64,000 nt of DNA, taken from positions 1,426,001 to 1,490,000 of the forward strand of contig JARUPY010000396.1 of NCBI GenBank assembly GCA_029817715.1, in the 5' to 3' direction. Positions 1 through 11,420 of the stretch are shown in pieces (position 1 is the stretch's first letter; the number at the start of each line of letters is the position of its first letter). The notes beneath the pieces are model-generated. The model made no database searches. It saw nothing but the letters and a program-made list of their open reading frames with translations, and had not been told where the DNA came from. The DNA is from Melastoma dodecandrum. Its lineage: Eukaryota; Streptophyta; Magnoliopsida; Myrtales; Melastomataceae. Made by a program: the position numbers and the translations under genes.

Positions 1-805
1 CATGGCCATGTTATCGAAATCCATCCACAAGCCTTGAAGCTTAATGGAAATCACTTTCTCCGAGCCTTGAAATTCTTTCTTTAATACGCCACATGCTTCT
101 TTCGCCTTCTTGAGACCTAAAGCCTCGATAAATCGTCTTACTTTCGGATTGTTGCAAGATCCGCAACGCCATCGCGTTCTTCATCACGTTTTCTTTTGCT
201 TTCTTTTCTTACTCCAGTACCTTCTTCCTCACTTGATGAGTCGTCATTTTCTTCAAATCCTTCATCAACGATTCTTCACAAATCTTGTGAGAGAAGGATA
301 GTCTCCATTTGCGAACTTCAATAATCATAATGCTCTCCATCAAAGATCGGGATTTGGCTGGGCGAGTAGGAAAAGAACATGCTACTGGAAGGCGTAGCCA
401 TGATCTGTTGTGCTCTGATACCAAATTTATTGGGGTTGTTTGGAAAGTGGTACTTTGTTGTATCACAAGAAGGGTTTACAGAACTGCTACGACACAGTGA
501 AGTGCTTCTGGAAATAATGAACAAGGAAATTTGGAGAGGATATTTTGGCTAACTGCGGAGCCTTTTGCTTTTCTTACGACCAGAATGCCTTCTTGGTCTT
601 TCTCTTACTCTCTTACATCATTTAGAGATTACTACTCGTTATATAGAGTCCTCGGAAAGATCCAGTGCTAGCATTTACTCTACCCTAGTTTCTATGACAT
701 TAACTCCCTTCTTGTTCTAGGCCATTAAAACAACCCAACTTCCAAGACCACTAAACACACTTAATGAGGTTACAAATTACAAAATGACATTTAACACGTT
801 TGACA
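1..805 (-). mobile_element. 5' end of a Ty1/Copia retrotransposon (LTR, PBS, start of gag), cut by the window edge
   Basis: Read on the minus strand, an LTR-like block (about 805 down to 431) starts TGTCAAACGTG and carries a TATATAACGAG promoter motif. It is followed by a perfect 12-base tRNA-iMet primer-binding site (412-423, TGGTATCAGAGC) and then an ATG at 401. The protein from that ATG starts MATPSSSMFF and continues into a Copia gag N-terminus (IPIFDGEHYDY, then in another frame SQMETIFLSQDLW), so gag is broken by a frameshift near 320. The rest of the element lies left of the window. The LTR outer edge is uncertain because the bases TTTGACA are shared with the neighbouring duplicated segment. 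Confidence 0.7.
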
Positions 806-1490
806 ATTCACCATCGTCTTCCTCTTACTCCCTCCTCCTTCTTTCTTATTCTTGCTCTCCCATTGGTAGACATTGCTCTTATTTTCTTCAAACTCTCTAA
901 AAAACTCATATTTTCCCTCTTGTCAAAGTGGATGGAGAAAGGTCAATGAAGGGGAGTTACTGTGTTCATCCTTGAAGAGATTCCCGGGGACATGATCCAA
1001 GTTGTAAGTCCGGCAACCCAATCATTTTGTGTTGCCTTTTGGCTGATGAAGAGCTAGCCTTTATGGGCAGATTTAGAGTGATGATGAAAACCCTTTCTCA
1101 GGAAATTCTGAACCAGTTCGTTGATATTGTTTAACTTCAAGTGTACTGAAGAAGATGAGGAAAAACTTAGGAATAGTGATGATTACTTAGTCTGTAGAAT
1201 CTACTCTCTCGAATAAATGAAGCAGCGCAGCTGTAAGGGCTGATGTGGGCACTCACTGGAAGGAAAAGTACAACTTAGCTTGTTCATAGAGGAGGTGTTT
1301 CTCCAAATTCATCTCATTTTGCAACAAGTTTTTCCGACTTTCTTTTGTATGGAATTCTCAAAAATTATTTAACATGTATCGTAAATGATCAACGATTTGA
1401 TGCTTACTTTCGTAGAGATCTTGGGTATAGACTGCTGCTTCTTCAATGATTTAATTTGTGAACCTCATGGTGACATCCATAAAGGAAGGA
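799..1490. repeat. Left copy of a ~0.69 kb duplicated segment (pair with 7076-7735)
   Basis: From TTGACAATTCACC to about AAGGAAGGAAATTG this block matches 7076-7735 nearly throughout, with many substitutions and small indels. It contains no long open frame and I do not recognise a product. At its right edge it passes straight into an LTR fragment of the Gypsy element at 1491, where the other copy instead continues into different DNA, so the left copy is truncated there. Confidence 0.8.
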
Positions 1491-1735
1491 AATTGATTGC
1501 GAAAAGAGTTTAGATAATCAACTACACGAATCGATTCATCACCGTCCTAGATAAAGAGTTTAGTTCCGGATACTAGCCGACAAGCAAACCATGAAAAGAA
1601 AAGAAAAGAAAATCTTCATCGTCTTCTCCAATTTCTCTCCTTTCGTATGTCGTCTAGCAACCACCGTCCCTTTCGCAATCCATAATTTAAATCCCTTTTA
1701 TAGGTAGGGCAAATATCGTGAATCACCAAATATTA
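1491..1735 (-). repeat. Truncated 3' LTR of the Athila/Tat-like element
   Basis: This block aligns with 6299-6531, sharing for example TCATCACCGTCCTAG and a short GAAAAGAAAAGAAAAG purine run. It corresponds only to the U3-side quarter of the LTR. The remaining part was lost where the block meets the duplicated segment at about 1490. Confidence 0.75.
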
Positions 1736-1928
1736 TAGTTAGGTTGAACTCTTGCAACAATAACGCCCAACAAATTAATCTTGGTTTTGTGCCCGCTTAA
1801 GAAATTAAGTATCGTATAACTGCATGGTCAGTATAAACAATAACTACAGATCCAATCAGATGCGATCTAAACTTGTCAAAAGCAAACACAATTGCTAACA
1901 TTTCTTTCTCTGTTGTGGTATAATTTAC

Positions 1929-3073
1929 CTACGCGGAATCTAGTGTCTTGCTAGCATAGTAGATTGCATGAAAATGCTTATCCTTTTTTGGCCCTAAGAA
2001 AGCTCCTATGGCTGTGTCACTAGCAACACACATAAGTTCAAATAGGAGAGTCCAATCGTGAGCTATGATGATCGGGGCAGAGACTAACGTTCCCTTAAAT
2101 TCAAAAAATGCTTTCATACACTTACTGTCAAACACAAAAGGTACATCTTTATCCAAGAGGTTGCATAATAGTTTCGTGATCTTGGAGAAGTCTTTAATAA
2201 ATCGCCTATAAAATCTGACATGGGCCAAGAAGCTTCGTACACCCTATACCAACGTTGGAGGTGTTAGATTCTCGATTGTCTCCATTTTAGCCTTGTCAAC
2301 TTCAATACCTCTTTCAAAAATCATGTGGCCAAGAACAATACCTTCGCACACCGTGAAATGACATTTTTCCTAGTTTAAAATCAAATTTGTGTATTCGCAA
2401 CGATTTAGGACAACCTCAAGGTTATCTAAACAATTTTCAAATGTCAATCCGAATACAAAAAAATCATCCATCAATATCTCGATGGTCTTTTCAATCATAT
2501 CAGAGAAGATTGCTATCATGCACCGCTGAAAAGTGAAAGGTGCTTTACATAAACCAAATGGCATTCGGCAAAAAGCTAACGTACCATAAGGGCAAGTGAA
2601 CGTGGTCTTTTCCTAATCCTCTGGTGCGATTGCAATCTGGTTATAACATGAATAACCGTCAAGAAAACAATAATAACTTTTACCTGCAAGTCGATCCAAT
2701 ATCTGATCAATGAAGGGAGGTGGGAAGTGGTCCTTGCATGTGGCTGCATTGAGGTTCCGATAGTCCATACATTCTCTCCAGCCCGTGACTATCCTTGTTG
2801 GGATGTGTTCTTTTTGCTATTCTCAACAACAGTCATGCCTCCTTTCTTCGGCACACATTGTACTTGACTCACCCAAGAACTATCCGAGATCGGATAAATA
2901 ATACCCGCATCAAGCCACTTAATAATTTCTTTCCTCACCACTTCCTTCATGTGCGAGTTTAGTCTTTGTTGTAGTTCAACTGTGGGCCTTTTGTCATTGT
3001 CCAACACGATTTTATGCATGCAAACTGTGGGCTTTTTTTCATTGTCCCTTGATATCTGGGATTGTCCATCCAA
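1929..3073 (-). pseudogene. Reverse transcriptase and RNase H remnant of the Athila/Tat-like element
   Basis: Three open pieces in different frames read in order as pol. The first (3073-2789) has the RT entry region (KWLDAGIIYPISDSSWVSQV, then PKKGG). The second (2564-2370) has MPFGLCKAPFTFQRCM and the palm segment, where the usual YMDD-type motif reads LMDDFFVFG. The third (2228-1929) has the RT thumb and RNase H start (HVRFYRRFIKDFSKI, then HAIYYASKTL). The pieces are separated by frameshifts and stops, so no polymerase can be made. It follows the protease remnant at 3733-3987 with decayed linker between. Confidence 0.85.
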
Positions 3074-3732
3074 TGGCCGTCTTATGCTCCCGGAGCACTT
3101 GTAGCAACATTTCCTCCTGTTTGTTAGTCAAAGATGATGAATGGTAACTGGAAGAGTGTTTTCCTTACCCAAGTAAGAATACCTCAAATGCTCGGGCAGT
3201 GGTTTTAGTTCTAACTTTGGGGGTTCTTCAATATTTGGCTTTATTGTTGACAATGGACGATCAAGTGGTTCCTTACGAATTAACGTATATATGCTACATC
3301 TCATTTCTCAAATTCCTTGTCATGTGGTACATTTTCATACGGCTTTTCTTCCTCTGACTCCAACTCACAGGATTTTAGAAGCGTCTTGTAGGCGACTTCT
3401 TCAATTATGTCCACATATCTACACTCATCAACCTCGTTAGGCAGTTTCATAGCATTATAAATATTGAAGGTTACCTCCTAGTCATGAGCCCTCATCGTCA
3501 GTTCCCCCTTCTGGACATCAATTAATGTTCTCCCCGTGGCTAGAAATGGTCGTTCTAAGATGATGGGGATCTCATGATTTTCTTCGTAGTCCAAAATCAC
3601 AAACTCAACGAGAAATATGAACTTGTAAACCTTCACCAAAACATCCTCCACCATACCTTTATGATAAGTATAAGAACGATTGGCTAATTATAAAGAGAGT
3701 GATGTAGGACTTACCTCCCCGATATTCAATTG

Positions 3733-3987
3733 CTAAAAAATAGAGAACGACATTAAGTTGATACTCGCTCCTACGCCACATAAGGCGTGTCCGAAAAAAT
3801 CCTTCCCAATGTTACATGGGATGGTAAACTTACCTAGATCCTTAAGCTTAGGAGGGAGTTTCCTTTGAAAGATCGCACTACATTCTTCTGTTAAGGAGAT
3901 TGTTTCATGACCACCGAGCTTTCTATTCTTCGAGAGGATGTCCTTCATGAACTTTACATAGCTCGACATTTTCTCAAGAGCCTCCAC
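3733..3987 (-). pseudogene. Gag-pol junction / aspartic protease remnant (Gypsy)
   Basis: The 84-residue open piece ends with GKFTIPCNIG, then HALCGVGASINLMSFSIF, the retropepsin-like region found in Athila-type elements where DLGAS normally supplies the catalytic Asp. Here the residue before G-A-S reads V-G, so the catalytic Asp appears lost. It sits between the gag pieces (4213-5560) and the RT pieces, as expected for Gypsy gene order. Only part of the domain is open. Confidence 0.7.
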
Positions 3988-4212
3988 GAATGGGATGTTA
4001 ATCTACAACTTTTTAAAGACCTCAAGAAATTTCTTAAATTGTTGCTCGTTGGCATGTTTTCCGAGTCATTGTGGAAAAGGAATTTTTTGAACTATTAGAA
4101 TAGGGTTGGTACGTACCAATGTCGCTGCATCAAGCTGTTCAGAGTTCTTATTATACTCTTCTTCACGTACCTTGTTTCGTCGTCTTTCACGACCATGTTC
4201 CTTTTCAACCTC

Positions 4213-5560
4213 TTATCTCTCAAATTCTTCTTCAAGTTCCTTTCCATTTCGAAGAGTGATAGCACTACAATTTTCCCGATTTTTTAGGTTGAGCTCTGTG
4301 TTGCTTGGTAATGCTCCATGCAGCCGCATGACTAATGATTCTGCGATTTGACCCATATGCATCTTCAACTGCTTGATTGAAGCTGCATGGTCTTTTAACA
4401 TCAGTTCTTGCTGTTTTCGTGTCTCCTCATGTTGCTTTCGGACTTCTTCATTGCTTGTAAGTAACTGTCTCAATAAATCTTCAACACTAGATTTTGGCTC
4501 ATCTATGGGTTGTCGCACTGTAGCTATAAAGCCTGGTGGTTGGCTTGTCCTTGGATGGTCTGGATCTTGAGGGCTTGGTTATTTCGCCAAGAGAAATTGG
4601 GGTGACTCTGCCTTCATGGATTGTACGTATTGGAGAACGGGTTGTTTCGGTTATTAACACCCACATAATTTGCCTCGTCCGATTCTTGCATTTTCATGAC
4701 TTGCAAATTAGCACGAGCATTAGTAGATATCTGAGATCCGGTGCATAATGCAGCCTTTTCTTTTGTGAGATTTCCAGTTGGATGCTAAGTGCAGTTATGG
4801 CGTCAAGTTGATAATAACCTCCTCATCTTGCTGGTGTTCTTCTCTGGCCATTACTTGTCATTGCTTCGAATGATTCCAATGCATCTTCCGATATTTTGTT
4901 CATTATTGTAACCCCAGCAGCTGAGTCTATTGTCGATTCAAGTTGCTCCGCTAAACCATCATAGAAGCTTTGAACTAGCATCCATTTAGGTATGTCGTGG
5001 TGGGGACATAACCTTTTCAACTCCTTGAATCTGTCCCATGCTTCGTACATAGATTCATTGGGTAGTTGGCGAAATGAGGTGATATCATTCCTTATTTTTA
5101 CGGTCCTGCTCAATCATCCCACGAGCTGACTGATCTACCAAGCAATGAATATAACCATGATCAGGCTTTATCCCGAAGTGAGAATGGAAATAGACTTAAC
5201 TTGATTGCTTCTGCCGATACTCCATTGTAGCTGAAAGTTACACAAATTTTCAAAACATGTCAGATTCCAATGTGGATCCTCATTTATCAAACCACCAAAA
5301 TTAGAATTTTCAATCATGTCAATAATAGATGACTTAATATCACACGTATCTGCTTTTATTTTCGGACGTAGGAATCCAGCATGATTTTGCGGGGTTGGCT
5401 GCGCATATTCTCGCATTGTCCTTCTTTGTTGCGGATCCTTAACAATTAGAAGCTTATTTGTGTTTTTCATTGATTTCTTTTGACCTCTTCTCAGTATCCA
5501 AAAAGTTCGCTCAATCTCAGGGTCAAAGATCAGCTCGTTTTCACTTCTACGGTGTCGCAT
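4213..5560 (-). pseudogene. Gag remnant of the Athila/Tat-like element
   Basis: Open pieces at 5560-5168, 5113-4823 and 4518-4213 read in order as a plant Gypsy gag. The middle piece carries the retrotransposon-gag signature (ITSFRQLPNESMYEAWDRFK, RLCPHHDIPKW and the helix LVQSFYDGL). The last piece is a Glu/Lys-rich helical stretch. The first begins close to the PBS as a gag start should. The pieces are in different frames, so gag is broken. Confidence 0.8.
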
Positions 5561-5642
5561 AAGCTTGCGAAATGAAAATGAAAATTAGATACTAAAATTA
5601 AACGCTTGTTAATGTCAAAAATAAAAAAGTAAATTCTGACAC

Positions 5643-5662
5643 AATCCCCGACAACGACGCCA
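5643..5662 (-). other. Primer-binding site of the Athila/Tat-like element
   Basis: On the minus strand this reads TGGCGTCGTTGTCGGGGATT, one or two changes from the TGGCGCCGTTGCCGGGGA site known from Athila/Tat elements. It lies just inside the end of the LTR at 5669. Confidence 0.8.
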
Positions 5663-5668
5663 AAAACT

Positions 5669-6531
5669 TGTTCGCAGAAACGCATACGCAAGTATACGGG
5701 TCAAATAAGTAGTAAAATGATGAGAAAGAATATCGTCCCACGAAGAGTATTCAGAATATTTTGTTGATTTTCAATCTAAGAACTCTCAATTCAGTCGATG
5801 TAAAGTTTTGATTTGTTTTTAAAGATTTAATGTAAGAATGCAAATAGCAACTAAACAAAAGCAAGTATAGAGTAAATCAATGGATGAAAAAACAAGACTA
5901 TGAATCGCCTATCGTTCGTGAACTATCTGCACTCTCTCTTCCTCAATTCCCTCGGTTTCACATTTACTAACCACAATTCTTATAGTTCGGTATACCTCTC
6001 TCGAATTTGTAACAATAAATTATAAATTACTTGCAAACTTATATCTCTATAGTGATGTGCAAGCAACTATAATTCTTTAATGCCAATTGTTGTCTTGGTT
6101 TCCTACCAGCGTATATCTCTATATTCCTCTAAGTTAATCTGATCTCTCAGGCTTAATCTAAGTTATATTCTCCCTCTTCTAATCCTAAATCCCTCGCTCG
6201 AGTCCACTAAAGGATAAAAAATCAAACAAATCGACGATCAACTCAATATGCAAGCATTAAACACAAGAAAATATAAGCGAACATGAAACTTCATAAATTG
6301 ATTCCGAAAAGAGTTTAGACAATCAACTACACGAGTCGGTTCATCACCGTCCTAGATTAAGAGTTAGTTCCGCATACTAGTCGACAAGCAAAACATGAAA
6401 AGAAAAGAAAAGAAAATCTCCATCGTCTTCTTCAATCTCTTCCCTCTCGCCTGTTGTATTGCAGCCACCGTCCTTTCACAATTCACAATTTAAATCCTTT
6501 TTATAGCTAGGGTAAACATCCCAAATCACCG
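5669..6531 (-). repeat. 5' LTR of the Athila/Tat-like element
   Basis: The inner edge is set by the primer site and the TG at 5669 (complement CA). The outer edge is where similarity to the left LTR fragment stops (about 6531). Next to the inner edge is the GCAAGTATACGG...TCGTCCCACGA signature common in this group's LTRs. Confidence 0.7.
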
Positions 6532-7075
6532 AAGATTTTAAGAAATATTGGAAAAAGATCTTCTCGTCTTGTGTTGCAAAACCAGTTCCTCATGTGGCCA
6601 CACAAACCTTTTTGTCTAATTCTGTTGCGCTTGTGTGGCCACCCCTCTCGGTAACTCTACCCTCTTCTTTCTTGTCGCTCCTCCTTCAAAATGTTTTCAT
6701 CGACATGGATTTCGCGTCGTATCGACCTATTTTCCTACAAAGAATATCTCAAGTACGAAAATAACCAAGCAAAACGACTAAAACGAAAATAACATGCAAA
6801 CTAACTACATGATCCTATATCAGGTATCTAATACTAATTTAGGTTCGTAAATGAAACATATAACTCTAATTTCTTAGATTTAACACATTGCTCTTTATTG
6901 TCAGAAGGATGCCATATTATAAGTGAAGCATACGACGTGCAAATTAAGGTAGATATCCTTCTCATCTATGTCAAAGACAAAAGTTGTTAGCTATATAGTT
7001 ATCCATAAGTTGTAATATAAATTGAAAAGAAAAGAAAATGAAAATAAACTAAGGTTGGCTGATCATCTTCTTCCT
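6532..7075. other. Unassigned AT-rich DNA right of the Gypsy LTR
   Basis: No coding capacity or repeat boundary is recognised. It separates the LTR from the right copy of the duplicated segment and has no counterpart next to the left copy. Confidence 0.4.
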
Positions 7076-7735
7076 TTGACAATTCACCATCGTCTTCCTC
7101 TTACTCCCTCTTCCTTCCTTTTTCTTCTTGCTCTTCCATTGCTCCTATTTTCTTCAAACTCTCTAAAACTCTTAAAAACTCATATTTGCCCTCTTGTCAA
7201 AGAGGATGGAGGAAGGTCAATGAAGGGGAGTTACTAGGTTCATCCTTGAACGTATTCCCCGTAACATGATCTAACTAGTAAGTCCGGCAACCCAAACATT
7301 CGTGTTGCCTTTTGGCTGATGAAGCGAGCTAGCCTTTGCGGGCAGATTCAGAATGATGATGAAAACCCTTTCTCAAGAAATTCTGAACCATGTTTAACTT
7401 CAAGTGTACTGAAGAAGATGAGGAAAAACTTAGGGGTAGTGACGATTACTTAGTCTGTAGAGTCTACTCTCTCGAATAAAAGAAGCAACGCATCTGGAAG
7501 GAAAAGTATAGCTTAGCTTGTTCATAGAGGAAGTGTTTCTCCAAATTCATCTCATTTTGCAACAAGTTTTGCCGACTTTGTTTTGTATGGAATTCTAAAA
7601 AATTATTTAACCTGTAACGTAAAAGATCAACTGGTTTGATGCTTACTTTCCTAGAGATCTTGGGTATAGACTGCTGCCTCTCCAATGATTTAATTTGTGA
7701 ACCTCATGATGACATCCACAAAGGAAAGGAAAATT
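7076..7735. repeat. Right copy of the ~0.69 kb duplicated segment (pair with 799-1490)
   Basis: Matches 799-1490 from TTGACAATTCACC to about AAGGAAAGGAAAA. Here the sequence continues smoothly to the right, so this may be the parent copy. A short open piece at 7636-7902 continues past the duplicated end, but I recognise no protein family in it. Confidence 0.8.
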
Positions 7736-8480
7736 GTGTTTGGCTCTGCAAAAGGTTTTTAACGACTCGCGTTTCAACAAGTTTGCAGAATAAGATGCTG
7801 GAAGACTATTACCATCTCCAGCCTGTGGAAGCGCTATTGGTACTTCAAAGAATTATGACTACAAAATTCAACACAGTTGGATCTACGCCTACCTTCCTGT
7901 GATCATCAGTCGACATTCCAGCCTATGGTAAATACAGAGTGTCAACCTGCATTTGATTTTCCTGATGGGCAATCCCAATTTTGTTTACCTTTATGATGTG
8001 TTAAGTTCAAGATGGCCAGGAAGGGATCTTTGTAATCTGGTACCGCGTATAAGGGAACAGTAGTACGATGTCATGTGTTAAAGTTGTTTATGAGAGAATC
8101 ATTTTTTTTTTTTACCGCTTGTCGTCTCTCATTCAAAAGGTATAACTGCCTGATGTTCTCATGCTTTAGCCTGGTAATGGCTGCAAACTTTTTGTGCAAG
8201 TTTGAAAATGATTATCTACAGGCCGGGCTTAAACTACTTATAGGAGTGCCTCATGCTTCAGTCCATTCGGACTGCGACTGCTTTCATGAAACACGAGCAG
8301 TGTAAACTGGATCCCATCCATCCTTGCTGCAACAAATGAATCTATCAACAATACTCCCTGAATACTAATCGTTATTCACTTAGGAACACAAAATAATATA
8401 ATACAACCTTTTATCTGTTGCAGGGACCACTGTTTCAATTGGATCTGAGCGCAAAAGGCTAACTCCAATACATACATGAC
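7736..8480. other. Unassigned DNA downstream of the V-ATPase e gene
   Basis: Contains only short open frames with no recognisable domains (for example 7636-7902 and 8075-8305, plus strand). The part nearest 8554 is probably 3' untranslated sequence of the minus-strand V-ATPase e gene. Confidence 0.4.
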
Positions 8481-8553
8481 AGGTGAAACTCACAAGATCA
8501 ATCGCATCCCGAAATTCCAGTGGGCCCCATCGATTATACCTCTTTGGCGAGCT

Positions 8554-9741
8554 TTATTCTCCTTCGTTAAGGATTGGAACAATTAGCGGATTCATTTGTG
8601 CCAGGTACACAATTGCCCACCTGAGAGATGGCAGAAATTCTCACATAAGCATTGGTAAAGGTGACAGAATGCATTCCTTCCTTATGGATAATCCAATTCT
8701 AATGCCCTCTAATTGTGATATGGATCATGGACAAATTTAACTGCTCTTTGGAGAAATTTAACTGCTCTTCATGTTTTGTTTCAAAAGATAGTGATTATTT
8801 CTTACATATCAGCATGGTAAGGAGATAGGAGTAATGCAGATAGATTATCTGGATAAAATCGCATAGATACATAAATCGAGTGAAAGTAATTATCTAAGAA
8901 GTAACGTCAAAAAGTGAATGACTTACATCATCCAACAACAAACAGTTGCGGTAATAACTAAGGTCAGGTGGAACCTGCATAATAGATCAGCAGGTTCAGT
9001 GCTTTGTAAAGTACAAAAATGATGACGCAAGACTTCCACGAAGGCGACGTAGTCAGCCATCCATTATACAATACGTAAGGTTTTAGAGAAATCACAAATT
9101 GTAGTGACAGGAATCCATGCACACGGATAGCGGATACTGGAAACAAACTGGGAGAATTTTACACAGTAATAAAATTTTGGTGTAGATAATTGATTCAGCC
9201 TAGAAACTTCGAAACCAGTAAAGATCCTTATTACAAAATCCACATGTTTCGAAATTTAGAACTTAAATGTCCTGCATTTCAAAGTTCTAGAGATATTTAT
9301 TTCCTTTGGATTCAACGTTTTTCCACCTAATAAAATTTATCCCAAATTTGGGAGTTTCTTGAATAATCCTTCTGCAGGAATTTCGTTTACCACATTGCTG
9401 AACATGGACATCACAAGTAACTTATTGTTATACTGTGCAGTAATCAACACTACATCAATTGGCATCAAACCAGATAAACTTGACATTGCTAGCTGGGAAG
9501 AACCAATTCAGCGGTAATATATGATAGATACTCCATCGGACAGTTGCATAAGTAAAGCAATAATAAGAAGAATGTCAAGTCATATAGATTATTAAAAACA
9601 AGATTATAAGCAACAAAGAGTCATCAATTATCAATGAACTTACAAATTTGTTGATGGTCCTCTGTTGCAGCAAATTCTCGTACTCAGAGATGCTATTATT
9701 CCAATCACGAGGAAGATTAGGGTTGTAACAAGGAACCCCAT
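8554..9741 (-). CDS. VHA-e: V-type proton ATPase subunit e (VHA-e), three coding exons
   Basis: Subunit e is a very small hydrophobic part of the membrane V0 sector of the vacuolar H+-ATPase, which acidifies vacuole, trans-Golgi and endosomal compartments. Coding exons on the minus strand are 9741-9644, 8974-8927 and 8620-8554, all with GT/AG borders and matching phases, giving 70 residues, the family's normal length. The protein starts [15 protein letters not shown], contains [13 protein letters not shown] and [15 protein letters not shown], and ends [12 protein letters not shown]. It has two membrane helices (about residues 3-21 and 35-55). The frame is open with no damage. It lies tail-side to unassigned DNA and head-on to the 3' end of the C2 NT gene. 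Identification rests on near-full-length recognition of the conserved plant protein; which paralogue (e1 or e2) cannot be told. Confidence 0.95.
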
Positions 9742-10780
9742 CTTCTGAAGGTGGTAACTTCTGAATCGCAAGTGCAAAGACAGATTAAACGAGATGTACA
9801 AATATGACACAAACAAAGAAGCTTCAATAAGAATAATCCAGAAAGTAGGGGCGCAATTTTGACTAAATGATTCTAACAAGTTTTCAGACCAGACAGATCT
9901 GGGTCAGATAGCATGAAATTCTGAAGTAACCACACCGGGTTTCATGGTGCACAGAGCCTTTTCCACTAGCAAAGGGAAGAGAAAATGGAGTACAGGCATA
10001 TGTCGTCGCCCTTGCTTTTGACCAAATTTGTGAAATACTTGAATCCTCTGGTTACCAAAACACAGAGGCAAGGCTCGGCCTCAAAATCCAAAATAAATTT
10101 AAAAAAAAAAGTTAAAGAAACCTTGTAAAAACTATAATTCAATCAATCTCATCTCAGAAACCTAACTTTAAGACTGATGCACCACATCAAGCGTACAGCA
10201 ATGAAATACTTCCTCAGAATGGCTGCAAAATCTTAGAATCGCCCAATCATAACTCCAATATGACACCCAAATTGACTCCTCGACCTTTAGACTCAATTAA
10301 GAGCTCAAACTCAATCTCAAGCCTGACGCATCACAAATCCGATTCCTCCGACATTTCCACTGAAATCAAGCCAGAGCCAAACATTATCCAATTAACAACA
10401 AAAACGAAAAGAAAAACGCGTACACATCGTTCGTCCCAACCCAAAAAATGCGTCAGTAATCTACAGAGATTCAATCGATCGGGTTTTCCAGAGCATCATC
10501 AAATACAGTTACCAGAGTCCCCATCGAATCTGAAAATTGCATAGAGGGGGATGATCGAACTCACCAACAACAGAGAAGGCAAGAGAAGGAGGTACGGTGT
10601 AGGACGACGGCGGAGGCGGTGGAGGACCGATCCGGCGGGAAACGGACAGCGAATGGAGCCAACAGATCGGGGAAGACGCTGCCGCGATAATATGGAAAAG
10701 GAAGAAAATCCGAGACAATACCCGGGGTGGGGTGGGGGGGGGGGGGGGCGGGGGAACAGTTTCGTTGTACGACGTCGTTA
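9742..10780 (-). promoter_or_regulatory. Probable 5' UTR, leader intron and promoter side of VHA-e
   Basis: On the minus strand a good donor (GTGAGTTC at 10564-10557) follows a GC-rich exon-like block ending at 10565, and a good acceptor (CGATTCAG at 9768-9761) lies 19 bases before the ATG. This predicts a leader intron of about 804 bp (10564-9761) and a first non-coding exon upstream of 10565. The G-run at about 10734-10750 would sit near the transcription start. The intron is inferred from splice signals only. Confidence 0.55.
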
Positions 10781-11420
10781 ACGGGTCCAGAAGGTACTCA
10801 GATTTGGGGCTCAATGAGGCCCAGGCCAATCCATTCCCTAAGGGGTAGGTAATTTGCAATATAAGAAAAATTATTTTATAATTTACAATTAGTTTTTTTA
10901 TTTGATCTTGTTTTTATAGTTTTTAAACGTATTAACATATATAATACGTTTATTAAACGTGTGAAGTCTCGGATCTCGTAACGATCTTCAAAGAAGTGTC
11001 AATAGTATTTAACGTTGAGGAATCATAAAATTTCAAACAACGATAGAAACAATAGAATTTAAATGTTAAGGTAATTTAACAGAAAAGGAACTAAATAAAT
11101 GCACGATATGTTGTTATTATATTACTATTTCTCTTTTTTTTTTTTTTACTTTCTTAAGAGCAATTCTTGTATCTATCGATTGAATTGCCAACCTTATCAA
11201 ATTGACCGTAGTCAGTCTGGATAAGAGAATAAGAAAAAAAGAGCAGCTCACTAGACATAAGAAATTTACATTCCTCATGCAGGAAACCACGTCTTGTCCG
11301 ATATGTGACAAACACGCTCCAACTTTCGGTTCTTTCCCAAACAAAGGATTGCAAGGAAACTACGCGGCAGCGGACAACCTTGAGAATGCTGAGGATCCGA
11401 AATCGCCTGAGGAGGTGTCT
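10781..11420. other. Intergenic DNA between VHA-e promoter side and C2 NT gene 3' end
   Basis: AT-rich, with no supported gene. The right part should include the 3' UTR and poly(A) region of the minus-strand C2 NT gene, and the left part the VHA-e promoter. Confidence 0.5.

Larger units (their letters stand above)
1491..6531 (-). mobile_element. Decayed Athila/Tat-type Ty3/Gypsy retrotransposon, minus strand
   Basis: On the minus strand the order is LTR (about 6531-5669), primer-binding site, gag, protease, reverse transcriptase, RNase H, then a second LTR piece (about 1735-1491) that matches 6299-6531 of the first. The gene order and the TGGCG...GGGGATT primer site are typical of the Athila/Tat branch. 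All coding parts hold stops and frameshifts, the integrase domain was not found between RNase H and the 3' LTR, and the 3' LTR lacks about three quarters of its length. The element is long dead. No target duplication could be defined because the left end is truncated. Confidence 0.8.

Noticed and set aside
7636..7902. 88-residue open frame as a host gene
   Set aside because: Its first part lies in the duplicated segment, where the other copy is not open, and no protein family was recognised.
10509..10859. Minus-strand 116-residue open frame with a poly-Pro run
   Set aside because: It lies over the predicted non-coding first exon and promoter of VHA-e and is created by a G-run; no family resemblance.
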